A DNA stretch of 64,000 nt. It comes from Flammula alnicola (Eukaryota > Basidiomycota > Agaricomycetes > Agaricales > Strophariaceae). Numbering within the stretch: the first letter of the stretch is position 1; each line of letters starts with the position of its first letter. Both the position numbers and the translations under genes were made by a program. Below, in pieces: positions 53,401-64,000 of this stretch. The stretch lies in the NCBI GenBank assembly GCA_015499995.1, contig JADNRV010000130.1:91212-155211 (forward strand), written 5' to 3'. The notes beneath the pieces were generated by a model that did not search any database, was not told the DNA's origin, and saw nothing but the letters and a program-made list of their open reading frames with translations.

Positions 53401-53529
53401 TTTTGTCAATATATTATATAGATTCTGCATTACCTCTTGCTCAGTAATATATTTAATTGCTATGCTGGAGCCATTTTGCATCAGAATTTGCATTGAACGC
53501 CAAATCCAGTGATTCCTCAGGGAAACCCT

Positions 53530-54960
53530 CTGACAAGTGTGTCTGATCTCTAGGGAAATATATCTGACTTCCGGAAAAGTGCATTTAACCTCCGGGGAGG
53601 TGTGTCTGATCTCCAGGAAAGTGCAGCTGACTTCCAGAAAAGTGTGTCTGACTTCCCGGGAAACGTGTCTGTCTTCTAGGAAAGTGCATCTAATCTCCGG
53701 GGAAGTGCATCTGATCTCTGGGGAAGTGCATCTGACTTCCAGGAAAGTGCATTTGACTTCCAGGGAAACACATTGAGTCTCCTGGAATGTACACAGAGCT
53801 CTGGAGATGCATACAGGTCCGCTGGAATGCATGTGGAGCTCTGGAGATGCATGCAGGTCCCCTGGAATGTATATAGAGAGCTGGAGAGGCTTACATGTCT
53901 GCCTAAATTAATACGGAGTCCGGATGTGCTTGTGAATCCGCCAGAATGCACACGGAGCTCCGGAGATGCTTACATGTCCACCTAAATTAATACAGAGTCC
54001 GGATTTGCTTGTGAGTCCGCCGGAATGCACACGGAGCTCCGGAGATGCATGCAGGTCCGCCGGAATGCACACGGAGCTCCGGAGATGCATGCAGGTCCGC
54101 CGGAATGCACACGGAGCTCCGGAGATGTATGCAGCTTCACCGGAATGCACGCAGAGCTCTGGAGATGCATTTAGGTCCAGACAAATTTATGCATAGTGCC
54201 AGAGAGGCTTACATGTCTGCCTAAATTAAACTGGAGTCCGGATGTGCTTGTGAGTCCGCCAGAATGCATGCGGAGCTCCGGAGATGCATGCAGGTCCTCC
54301 GGAATGCACGCGGAGCTCTGGAGAGGCTTACATGTCTGCCTAAATTAATACAGAGTCTGGATTTGCTTGTGAATCCGCTGGAATGCACGCGGAGCTCCGG
54401 AGATGCTTACATGTCCACCTAAATTAATACAGAGTCCGGATTTGCTTGCGAGTCTGCCGGAATGCATGCGGAGCTCCAGAGATGCATGCAGGTCCGCCGG
54501 AATGCACGCAGAGCTCTGGAGAGGCTTATATGTCCGCCTAAATTAATACAGATTCCGGATTTGCTTGTGAGTCCGCTGGAATGCACGTGGAGGTCCAGAG
54601 ATGCATACATGTCTGCCTAAATTTATGCGGAGCTCCAGAGAGGCTTATAGGTCCGCCGGAATGCACGCAGAGCTCTGGAGATGCATGCAGGTCCGCCGGA
54701 ATGGGCGCAGAGTTCCAGAGAGGCTTGCATGTCGACATAAATTAATACGGAGTCCGGATTTGCTTGTGAGTCCGCCAGAATGCACGTGGAGCTCCGGAGA
54801 TGCATACAGGTCAACCTAAATTTATGCGGAGCTCCAGAGAGGCTTATAGGTCCGCCGGAATGCACGCAGAGCTCTGGAGAGGCTTACATGTCCACCTAAA
54901 TTAATACAGATTCCAGATTTGCTTGTGAGTCCGCCGGAATGCATGCAGAGCTCCGGTAAA
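53530..54960. repeat. Minisatellite array (VNTR), about 1.4 kb, two unit types
   Basis: From 53530 to about 53775 a unit of about 20-24 bases (AAGTGCATCTGACTTCCAGG variants) repeats roughly a dozen times. From about 53780 to 54960 a second unit of about 40 bases (GGAATGCACACGGAGCTCCG core) alternates with a longer form carrying CCTAAATTAATACAGAGTCC. Both strands stay open for long stretches because few stops fit the unit, so the frames here are not evidence of a gene. Confidence 0.9.
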
Positions 54961-57150
54961 GATGCTTAGTGCGGGGTGTGTGTGAACTACTAGATAATCA
55001 AGTAGTCGCGTTTAATAGACTCGGTAATGTCTATTAAAGGATCACTATCAAATCTAATCTGCTTCACTTTTAATACTACTAGTCTACACTTCAAACACCC
55101 AAATCAATGTTTAGTTGACTTAGTTCGTCCAAGGGGAGGATAATAGTTTTATAGTATCGATACCTGATGAAAGGTTTGCGATAAAAGAAGGTTTCTAACT
55201 AAGTAACGGCTGGGGCAAGGCCTTAGACGCGTTAATAGTCAATAGGTCGTTTTAAGTCCAATAGACTTGTGTGATTTCGTAACTGGTGGCCTGAAACTAG
55301 TGCTCTATGCACAAACTGCTAGCTGATCTCGTTCTAACTTGTTCTCCAATTGAGAAGATGGCTCTATGCCCTTTACTTGTCTGTACTTGTCTCAAAAACT
55401 CTACTAGTGGAAAGAGGCGCGCAGACTCCTTATCTGCTGACACTACAGTTCCTAAACAATGGCCAGAGGCGCGTAGACGCTTCGTCTACCGACACTACAG
55501 TCCAGGTCCCCAGATGTCCTTTGACAAAGGGTAGGTTTTGAACAAGTCACTTAGACAGGTTCCTTGGCTTATAACTCTCTTTCTTTGGCTTGGAAGCGCA
55601 CTTAGACACTTGTTCTCTCTCTTAACAGTTCGTTTATATCGTTACTTGGTTTCTTTTATATTATGGGACTCTCGCTTTGAAGCTACCTAGTACTTAGAGG
55701 CGAAACACTTAAGATATAACTCTTAAGCGCTTGTATCTGGTGGGTGGTAAATTGCTTGTATTCTACGGTGTTACAGGGCTGCTTATATACTACTGAGACG
55801 ATATATTATTACATAGACGCAATGACGAGAATATAGAGATTTCATGGGCATTTGTGCGCGAGCGGCGGCCTTGTGGAGTACAGTTTCCGTGCTCACCCGC
55901 TCAATCATGCCTTTTTGGTTGGATCGGGAGCTCAGATCGTCGTCGGTTCGGCTAACTTAAGCGCCTAAGACTTAATCCTCCTCGACCGCGTGGTATACAA
56001 GCTCGTGACCTTTCGTTTTCATTGGTATCTTGTCCTGTCATTGGCTATAGACTGACCGGAGCATAGACGCGCCTACATCTCGTCGGAGACGCTCGGGCAA
56101 TCCACGCACGTTCTGTCCGAGATAATGCTCGTGATTAGGGTTGTAACCCTTCGTCCTCTGTACCCGATACTCTGGTACCCTCGGCGTGCATCTGGGATCT
56201 CGCTATGTCGAGTTATGCACCCCGGAAATCTTCCTGTACCCAGTTATTACCCGATATGGTATGTGTTCCCAATTAGGTATCCCTCTGATCCGAGCTTTGA
56301 TCGGCGTTGCTACAGGCGCGTTTATGGGCGTCTGCTTTACCCCGGCTGCTCCACTGTCCTCGATGCCTTCGGCAATGTCACGCGACCTGTCCTGTAGTGT
56401 GCCTAGATGTCCGTTCTTTTAATCTAGAGATCCGCGCCCTCGCTGTATAGGCCGGATGGTTAAGATATTACTGAAAGGCGCCTATTTCCGTACACTTCAT
56501 TAGATGTATTGACTAGTATCTCAATAGTTACTAATGATAATGTCTTTAATTGACCGCGCGTTCCTCGTTATCTTGCATAGTTTCCTCTAGTCCTTAGTAG
56601 TCTTGTTATTGTAATGTCCGGACTTGTAACATTGAGACTACATTGTAAGCTTTACTAAGTGCTAAAAATAGCTCAGGTAAGGAGAATAGTATTCCGTTCA
56701 GAGCTAGCCGCTCGCGGTCTCTTCATCTCCCCCCAACTTAGATATTGACTGTCCCCAGTCAACCATATCGCACACTATCAAGGGTCTCTTTCATTTGTTT
56801 CTTCGTTCAACATTTGCCTATGCAATCCTTTAGGAGCGCCTATGTTCTCATGACAAAGCTTGCCGTTGTAATGAGAAGCACGGTGAAGACTTCCTGCCTA
56901 ACAAACTTTCCGAAGTTCCCAACTCGTGTTCTAAGGTCTTTCCATCCTAGGAATAACTTCCTTAACCGTCGCTGATCCTGACCATCAGTAAGCGCTTCTA
57001 ATGAGTCCGCTTCCTCGAAAGGCTACACAACTGATTCTATCAGGTTTTAACATATCCTGCGGCTTCTTTCTTGGTGAATACGAAGAATTGCACTCCGTCA
57101 TAGTCGTTCGGTTGCAGTCGGTGACTCGGTGCGGTGTCTGTAGTTTGTTT
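54961..57150. other. Repeat-rich non-coding stretch upstream of the two-gene module
   Basis: No supported gene. Contains a 37-base direct repeat (55413-55449 and 55465-55501, sharing AGAGGCGCG and GACACTACAGT), scattered TAGACGC motifs (about 55226, 55471, 55814, 56065), and from 56727 a CTCCCCCCAACTTAG...GACTGTCCCCAGT promoter-like motif that recurs at 60004. Confidence 0.45.
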
Positions 57151-57159
57151 TGGCCCGCG

Positions 57160-57167
57160 TATATAAA
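57160..57167 (+). promoter_or_regulatory. TATA box before the cysteine-cluster gene
   Basis: TATATAAA, about 104 bases before the ATG at 57271, in a CCGCG-rich setting. Confidence 0.45.
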
Positions 57168-57270
57168 CTGGACATACGCGCTCCTTTAGACTTCAACACT
57201 CTCCGCATTTCCCAACCACCACTGTCAACAACTGCTTCGCTGTCCTATCCTCTAACTAATCATTCCTATC

Positions 57271-59523
57271 ATGCCTTCCCCCCTCTATGCTTCCTTGCAA
57301 CCTGCTTGGACCTTTCTCAGCCAAAAGCTGATTTGGTTTGCTATCACACCCGAAACGCGTCATGTTTCTGCGGCGTCGCGAACTCTGTTCCAATTGGCCA
57401 TTCCCATGGTAAGGGACTTTTTGTCTTTTTGCCCATTATATATCCTTTATCTTCTGGCCTCCCCTTAGAACAACTATATGCGCGAGCTGGAGGCTACAGG
57501 CTCCCCCGAACCTCTGCCTTGTCTGCGCATTCGTCGGTGGATGTGGTTCTTGGCCAACGCCGCTGATGAGGATGTCCCTCCCTTCGCTCGGATTGACATT
57601 TTTAATGTCACCCAGGAGGTAAGTACCTAGGTATTACTTTTTTTACGTCTTGGGAGATCGCTCATCACAGTCCCTGTCTGTTGTAGGCAAATTTTATCCA
57701 TTGTACGCTGATTGGGTTTCGGACGCGGGTGTGGACTGCGTACCTCCCTATCCGCATTACGTTGGTATGGCCCAACGTCTCTTAGACGCGGAGTGGATCT
57801 CTTTCCCCGTTGTAGAGGCTACCCAGGTGCCCCCTGGTACATATCTTTTTCATTTTATCGTTTATCCCGTCTGTTCGCTTACGGCTTCTTTTGTTTAGCT
57901 ACTGTACCAGAGATGGACCTCGACGCAATGCGTCTTTCACCACCCCCGTTGCCGCTCTTCAACCCGCGATGGAAGCCGCTGAGGTTTCCCCTGGTACGTA
58001 TTTTCTATCTTAGTATCCTATTAATGTGTTGTTTACCCTGTCTTCATGGCAGACGGTATGGACTTGGGCATAAACGAGGCAAGTCTGCCACCGCCCTCTC
58101 CACTCCTTGGTGCGTAGTTGATCTTACATCTTTTATTCGTCCTTGACTAACTCGTCGTCTGCTAGCTACTAGCCCAGACATGGCCACTGGAGAGGCGCGT
58201 TTATCGCTCTCCCCATCTCCTGTTGTACCACTCGCGAGGAGGATCCTGAGGATAGGCTGCGTTCCCTCCTCGAGCCGCCTCCTCGTCGTCCTAGGGGTCA
58301 CAAGGGCAAAGCTCGGGCTCGCACCCCGTCCCTCCTTCCTTCTCTTGCACCAGCACCTCCCCTTCGCGCACCATTTACTCGCGCGGCGGCTGCTCGTCTT
58401 GCAGCGTCTTCTAGTGTTACCCCAAGACTGCTGGAGACCCTGGACGCGGACCCCTCAGTTCTCGCGGATAGCGCCGCTGCTGCTCGACTCGCGGTTACTT
58501 GTCAACAAACAGCTCTTCCTGGGGTTGCTTCAAGCTCGCGGGTAACCTTGGACGTCGAGCCTGCTGCTCCCCCGACTCTTAAACGCAAGGTCGCCGCACT
58601 CGGCGATGCCAGAAGTAAGCGCCCGCGACTCGAAGTCGCACCAGACGTCCCAGCGTCAAACTTTGCTCCTTCGAGCAAACTCCTGGCTGAGCAGTTTACT
58701 CTGCTCTTGGGTAACGGCCCCATGACTTTGGTGAGTACTGTTTCTTTTCTTCCATCTTTAGTTATATATCCTCATTACTTGTGTACCAGACACCACCGGT
58801 GTGCACTGCGTGCCGTCTCAAGGGTTTAGAACCTGAGGAGTGCGTCATTCCACCGGTGAACATGGCTGCGAACGGTGCAAGCGGAACCGACACGGTATCT
58901 GCTCTTTCCGAGCGAAGCTCAAGGATCAAATCCCCAACTTCGAAGCCTCGGTCGAAGTTAGCCAGCTTTCTTTGACCAGTGAGTACCTCATTCTCATGTC
59001 CTTTATTTTCCCCAAGTTAATCATGTATTCTTTAGACCTTCACAACCTCTTTGGCCGCCTTCATCGCACTAGCACTTGGAATTTGGTCCAGCGGGAGTAC
59101 GTTCGCCAAAGCGAGCTCGAGATGTCCGCGTTATCGCGCGAAATTTCGAGTTCCTTGCATCACTTAGTCGCGACGGATCCCGACGATTCCTTCCAGGAGT
59201 TGTATGTCGAGGATAACGAAGCCATGGCAGCCTTGGTTGACGTCTTGTCTGCCTTGGCTCCTGGCTCGTTGCCTTGCACTGATCCTCACCCGGACTCGCG
59301 TACTTCGCTATCCGAGTTGGCTTCGTTGCTAGAAGGCGTCCCAGCTCCAAGCTGGTTTCCTCGACCGGACCATCGTTTCCTGCCTCGTGCCGTCCCTCCC
59401 CCAGAGAACGTTTCCGACGCTGGTGACGTTGCTGGTTCGGTCGATACCGACACCGCACTTGCAGAGTTAGATGACCTCGATGAACAGGTCGCCATTCTGG
59501 AGTCTCTTACTTCGGCCAAGTAG
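57271..59523 (+). pseudogene. Multi-exon gene with cysteine cluster, probably mobile-element related and frameshifted
   Basis: Exons supported in frame: 57271-57408, 57469-57618, 57671-57836; then three short paralogous exons (57899-57993, 58053 to about 58109, and from about 58165) each encoding a P-x-MD/DM..LSPPPxPLL-like peptide; a long exon to 58730; 58790-58977; 59036-59523. The product would have an N-terminal globular part (RELEATGSPEPLPCLRIRRW), a Pro/Ala/Arg-rich middle, a C-x2-C..C..C-x2-C-x6-C cluster (VCTACRLKGLEPEECV, then GCERCKRNRHGICSF) and an acidic helical tail (DTDTALAELDDLDEQVAILE). Frame breaks occur between exons 4 and 5 and inside the cysteine cluster near 58850 (one base missing between IPP and GEHGC). 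Similar cysteine-cluster proteins are numerous in agaricomycetes, often near mobile elements; function unknown. Confidence 0.5.
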
Positions 59524-60003
59524 TTTGGACTTGGTGAGTCTTGTCCTATCTTTTTAGTCTAGCCAATATTGACTCCTGCTTTTACAGTCATATATTCGCT
59601 TATCTTGCACTTTCTTGGGACTTGAACAGCTTATGTAGCATACAGCCCATTACTTTGTTATCTTATTGGTGTACTAGCTTCGCTATTAGATAGTTTTTAG
59701 GGTCTATCTGTTGTAGCTTAGCTAGTGGTTATCTTTATATCTTGTTATAATTGTAAAACCCTTGTCTTGTTGCTTGATTCAGAGTCTGATCACTAAGTTT
59801 CGCTTCAAAGAAGGTCTGCAGAATCTCCTCACATTGCTGTAAGTATCTGCATTTAAACTTTTAAGCCTTCCTCAAGACTTTATAGCCTTACTTGACCGGG
59901 TTTTTGATATAAAATCCGTAGTTAAAATCGCAAAATTCTGGCTGGTAACCATAGACGCTCCTATGCATCGGCTGATCGTTCTGCATGCGCACACCCTGTA
60001 CCT

Positions 60004-60038
60004 CTCCCCCAACTTTAAAATCAACTGTCCCAGTTGTT
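60004..60038 (+). promoter_or_regulatory. Promoter-like motif shared with 56727-56760
   Basis: CTCCCCCAACTTTAAAATCA followed by ACTGTCCCAGTTG matches, with few changes, the stretch at 56727-56760 upstream of the neighbouring gene. It lies about 170 bases before the ATG at 60176; a TATAAA box is at 60142-60147. Confidence 0.45.
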
Positions 60039-60175
60039 CCAAGTCCATACTAGAGATCGGTTACTATGTGCGGTTCGTCCTAGAAAGTAGCGTACTGTGA
60101 TCGGTTGCCCAGAACCAATTTTCACGCCCTCTGTCGTTCAATATAAAACCCAGACATTGGACCCTAGAGCTCCCC

Positions 60176-60542
60176 ATGGCTTCTAACAACCAAGCAGACG
60201 CGTCTAACACCCCTCCGGCTTATAATCAAAACCTCCGCGACATATGGGATGGTCGCTCCCATACTACTCCCGAGGAACAAGTCACTATCAAGGAGGCGCG
60301 GTTTACCGCTCTTTTCAACGCCGCTCACAACCTCGACACCGCTCAAATTCGCCTTCAAGACGAGTATCCTATTCCCGAGTTTACCGCGTTCATGCAGGCT
60401 TTCGTGCGTTGCTCATTATTCATTTCCACATTCACATCCTCATCTCTCATCTTACTTCGCTTAGTTGGACTACCACGACGCTGTCCCCGAGGGTACCGTC
60501 CATGGACCACCTGTAGTCGCTGGTCTCATGTATGATTCCTAG
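60176..60542 (+). CDS. Small hypothetical protein (about 101 residues) of the two-gene module
   Basis: Two exons, 60176-60403 and 60465-60542, joined as MQAF/LDYHDAVPEG; 306 nt, in frame. The protein begins MASNNQADASNTPPAYNQNL, has a central helix (EEQVTIKEARFTALFNAAHN) and ends with VPEGTVHGPPVVAGLMYDS. A TATAAA box lies 29-34 bases before the start. No family recognised. Its upstream motif is shared with the preceding gene, suggesting co-regulation or a common mobile origin. Confidence 0.55.
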
Positions 60543-60659
60543 GCTGTGGGCTAACTACGTTATACATCTATAGCGGGTTTGGGCCGCTTAGGCCACTGCC
60601 TAAGGCCATGTATATACTATATACAATGTGCCGGGGTGCCGGAACAGGTTGTGTGGTCA

Positions 60660-61335
60660 TTGCTGGGGGCGGGCAGTAGTAAACATGGGTCAACAATGCA
60701 GGAAATGGTGTCCGGGACTGTATTTTGGGTGCTGCTCATCGTTGGGGGCGCCTTTAGGCGCGGGAAAAATTCCAATGGCATCTATAAATATATTCTGATA
60801 TTATGCAGGTATTTGCGCGCCTCTAGGGGGGCGGGAATGGGTGGATTGGGGCCGGCAGGTTTGGATGACGGTCCCATTTGGGGCGGGGCTGATGGTAAAT
60901 ACCTGTCAACAATGCAGGAAATGATGTCCGGGGTTGTATTTTGGGTGCTGCTCGTCGTCGGGGGCGGTTTTCGGTGGGGAAAAAATACCATTGCGTAGCC
61001 CTGATTTTTCTCTATCCAAATCCGTCATATGCGCACCCTATAGGGGGCGGGACGGGGTGGATTTGAAAGGATGACTTTGGATGACGTTCTAAAAATAACT
61101 GGTATTTCCGGAAGAGCATCATTTCTGTGACATCATGTTCCTGCTGATCTATTTTAAGTTATAGGCACCGCTAATCTATTCTTAGTGCCATGCATCTAAG
61201 CAACCATATTTCCGATGCGGTTTGGGGCGGGGCTAATGGTAAATAGATGTCAACAATGCAGGATTTAATGCTCGGCGTTGTATTTTGGCTTGTGCTCGTC
61301 GTTGGGGGCGGTTTCAGGCGGGGAAAAATCCAATG
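60660..61335. repeat. Three-copy GC-rich tandem repeat
   Basis: A unit containing GTCAACAATGCAGGAAATG, GTATTTTGGGTGCTGCTC and a TCGTTGGGGGCG end occurs at about 60670-60755, 60890-60970 and 61225-61325, spaced about 220 and 335 bases. GGGGCGGG-rich sequence separates them. Both strands give only short frames. No supported gene in 60543-61680. Confidence 0.7.
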
Positions 61336-61799
61336 GGGTCTAATAATATATTGCTACCCATTGCCGCCCTTTGCGCACCTCACGGGGGGCGGGGATGGGT
61401 GGATTGACGACGATGATTTTGGATGACATTCTAAAATTAGATGGAAAGCGCCTCAGTGTGATATTTTTAGACACCAGCGCTTGTGCCTGGTTCGTTATCT
61501 ATAGATTGGATAACCAGAAAGCGCCCCAGCTTGATATTTTTAGATGCAGACGCTCGTGCAGCTATCTCTGTTATCTGTTGATTAGATGCTTTCTATTACT
61601 CCCACGCCACTGCATTTTTAAAAATAGACACGGTTCATGTTGGCCTGCTGTCTCTATGCTCAAAAATCTCAGGTAAAAGAATTAAATAGAATACTGTGAA
61701 TACATTTGAACTGTGCTATGTACTGGGCATAAGGCGTACAACAAATAAAATAAGATGCAGGAGTGAAACGAGGATAAGTGAGCAAGGAGGGCGCATGTC

Positions 61800-62440
61800 G
61801 ACGTGAGTAACGCACGTCGTTGCCTCTCCTGCTGCTGCTCATCCTCGTTCTCCTCCTTGTCGTCGCATCGCCGCTGCCGCCCTCCCACCTCGTTGTTGGT
61901 GCCATAACGGAGTAGCAACAGCGGTTGTGCTGCTGGCGCTCCGCCCACCTCGTCGCCGTCGCCGTACTGAGCAGCAGCAGCCGTCGTGCTGCTCCCATCT
62001 CGCCGTCGTCGTCGCATGCCAGTGATAGCCATCGGGCTGGTGCTCCTCCCACCTCGACGTTGTCGCCGTATCCGAGCAGCTGCAGTGGGCGCTGCCGCTG
62101 CTGCTGCTGCTCCCACCTTGCCGTCGCCGTATACGAGCAGCAGCAGCAGCCGTCGTGCTGCTGCTGCTGCTCCCACCTCCTCCTCCTCGCCGTATCCGTA
62201 CACGAGCAGCAGCGCGGCCGCTGCTGCTGCTCCTGCTTCCATCTCGTCGCCGTCGTCGTATCAGAAAGAGACGACGACCGTTGAAAGGTCGTCGTTATCA
62301 CGACATCTTGCCTATGGGTTGGGTAAGTGAGGGGATGGAGAGAGGAAGAGCAGAAAACGAATCGAGTCATACGACTCGATTCGTTGCGCACCGGGTGGGT
62401 CTCCCTCTACCAGGGTCTCCCCTCGTGTTTTTCTACCACT
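61800..62440. repeat. Left arm of a large inverted repeat with CTG-rich minisatellite
   Basis: Positions about 62262-62428 match, inverted, about 63690-63850 with high similarity, including a nearly perfect 30-base palindrome (62356-62385). Outward (61835-62265) the arm is a tandem array of 54-65 base units rich in CTGCTGCTGCTGCTCCCACC and CGCCGTC, about eight copies. Confidence 0.8.
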
Positions 62441-63680
62441 GAACCCCTCGCCCCAGATACTTCAAAGGCCGGCCCACATCCCTCAAGGAGGGGGAAGGGC
62501 GCGCGGCGTCGTTGGCGCCAGTTTGCTAGCCGTGTGTCGATGGGGTGGGCTTTGTGACTCGCTGGGCCGTTCATTCCTGGTACGACGTAGGGCGGGCGGT
62601 GTCGACCTAAGCTGGGGTGCTGTGGGTTGGTGTTGCCAAATGACGCGGCGGCAGCGAGGCGATAGGTGGTGGGAGTCGAGAGCTGAAATGACCTGCGTTC
62701 AACCATGGTTGATCGCATTTCGGCGTAAGCCGAAAACGATTTGATTGGCTAAGACAAGCGGTCCGCGTCTCCACGTCTTCCGTCTTGCTTGTCGAGGATG
62801 TCTTGGACGACGTTAAAATGATGGGTAACTACGTAGATTAGTGTCGGTAAATTTTTAGAATAGAACTATTTCACATTTTAGTGATGTCCGAGCCGATCTG
62901 TGATCCTCTAGTATAGGGCTACTTACATTTCCAGCCATGGGTGGTGATTTACGGCCTTCTGCAGTCGTCCATCTCACCTTTAGGACTTAAGAATTGCCTT
63001 GAATACTCTGAGAGGTAGATAATTCAGTAGCAATAGCATACCAAATAAGAATTCCAAAATTTCTTCGGGCCTAGTGAAGGCCTGTGTAATGAATGATACA
63101 CCCTTTGCACTCAAGTTAATAGCGAAGAGGAAATCTTGGATCAACTTGACATCCTTTATGTTATGTCAAATCCCTGTCCCTCGACATTTCATTGAAGCTC
63201 CTTGGAGAATCTAGAATACTTCTAACTAATCTAGAGATGATATATGACTCATTATTTTAATTTCCGAAGTCTCAAAGGAAGCCATCCATAGGGTTTTCAA
63301 TTTCGACCGCCCGAAATCACCACTTTCACATAAGTAAGTATGAACATAAATTTTATTGGTGTATGATAGCATATTAAAGTAATTTTAATCTCAGTAATTT
63401 CAATCAATATTTTAGGATGATAAATTACATTTCAGAGGATCCCAGAATTATTTTACTGCGGCGTTGACGCTGTCTCGACGACGAGAAAGCTCCGGTAATT
63501 GAGCGGTCCGGTAATTTAAAGCTCCGCTTGAACCGCGATCAACGATTTTCAACATCGTTAGACGTCCATCCCCAATGCCTGCCACCTTCCTCTTCGCTGG
63601 CTGAGCCGTCCGGCCTCACCTCCCCCTTCCATTTCCTCCCAGCCACTACGTAGGTATCCAGTCAAATCGGAAGGAGGTGA
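62441..63680. other. Spacer of the inverted repeat; no supported gene
   Basis: GC-rich near the arms, AT-rich in the centre (62800-63450). No open frame with protein features or transposase signature. Could be the body of a non-autonomous element or simply the loop of an inverted duplication. Confidence 0.45.
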
Positions 63681-63689
63681 GGGGTGAGA

Positions 63690-64000
63690 AAACGCGAGGG
63701 GAGACCCTGGTAGAGGGAGACCCACCCGGTGCGCAACGAATCGAGTCATATGACTCGATTCGTTTTCTATTCTTTCTCTCTCCATGCCCTCACTTACCGA
63801 ATCCCTAGGCAAGATGATGAGATGACGACGACCGTTGAAAGGTCGTCGTCTCTTTCCTTATTCTGCTGGCTGCTCAGACACGACAATACGGCGACGGCGA
63901 CGAGATGGAAGCAGCAGCAGCAGCAGCACGATGGCTGCTGCTGCTCAGATGCGCCAACGACGGCGAGGTGAAGCAACGGCAGCAGCAAGGCCGCTCCTGC
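63690..64000. repeat. Right arm of the inverted repeat, continuing past the window
   Basis: Inverted counterpart of the left arm; contains the perfect 30-base palindrome at 63735-63764 (half AACGAATCGAGTCAT) and ends in CAG-rich sequence (AGCAGCAGCAGCAGCAGCA) running off the edge. Confidence 0.8.

Noticed and set aside
53239..54865. Long cysteine-rich open frames on both strands
   Set aside because: They are products of the minisatellite unit, open on both strands, with no conserved composition.
61669..62391. 240-codon minus-strand frame rich in Gln, Cys and Arg
   Set aside because: Translation of a CTG/CGC-rich tandem repeat; several frames are open at once and no start context or domain is seen.

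Overview
The window is nuclear DNA of a filamentous fungus, very probably an agaricomycete basidiomycete. Most genes are broken up by many 50-75 nt GT-AG introns, some exons are only 13-22 nt, and several families are typical of mushrooms and polypores: adenylate-forming A-T-R reductases, DUF6534-type membrane proteins, BTB proteins and fast-evolving seven-helix-like proteins. Exon borders were read by eye from splice signals and reading phase. For nearly all genes called intact the spliced length is a multiple of three.

Layout. 1-3946: 3' part of an A-T-R reductase (copy 1). 3947-17900: a repeat-rich accessory stretch. It holds a segmental duplication (4.0-5.7 kb and 15.3-17.2 kb), an intact DUF6534-type gene (minus), an unrecognised minus-strand gene, a small secreted-protein gene, two blocks of GTCA-rich repeats, one intact BTB gene and two BTB relics. 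18-37 kb: a gene-dense housekeeping core with a mitochondrial HMG-box protein, an APH/kinase-fold protein, a BCS1 N-domain relic, an acidic hypothetical protein, a protein kinase, a conserved hypothetical protein, the TFIIH subunit Tfb5, ribose-5-phosphate isomerase and the pentafunctional AROM protein. 38.5-42.6 kb: the second A-T-R reductase, with almost the same exon lengths as copy 1. 43-49.4 kb: an RGS-domain membrane protein, the complex I subunit NDUFA2/B8, and two related multi-span membrane protein genes, one decayed. 50.1-52.3 kb: a terminal-inverted-repeat element without a visible transposase. 52.7-64 kb: repeats (MITE-like unit, G-tract, a 1.4 kb minisatellite), a two-gene module with a shared promoter motif, GC-rich tandem repeats, and a large inverted repeat with CTG/CAG-rich arms running off the right edge.

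Functionally, the core links the pentose phosphate pathway (ribose-5-phosphate isomerase) and the whole shikimate pathway (AROM), head to tail on the same strand. AROM is followed 1.6 kb downstream by an adenylate-forming reductase, a family that often acts on carboxylic acids including aromatic ones; a metabolic link is inference only. Many genes in the 42-59 kb part need a one-base insertion to restore their frame. This means either real decay or homopolymer under-calling in the assembly.
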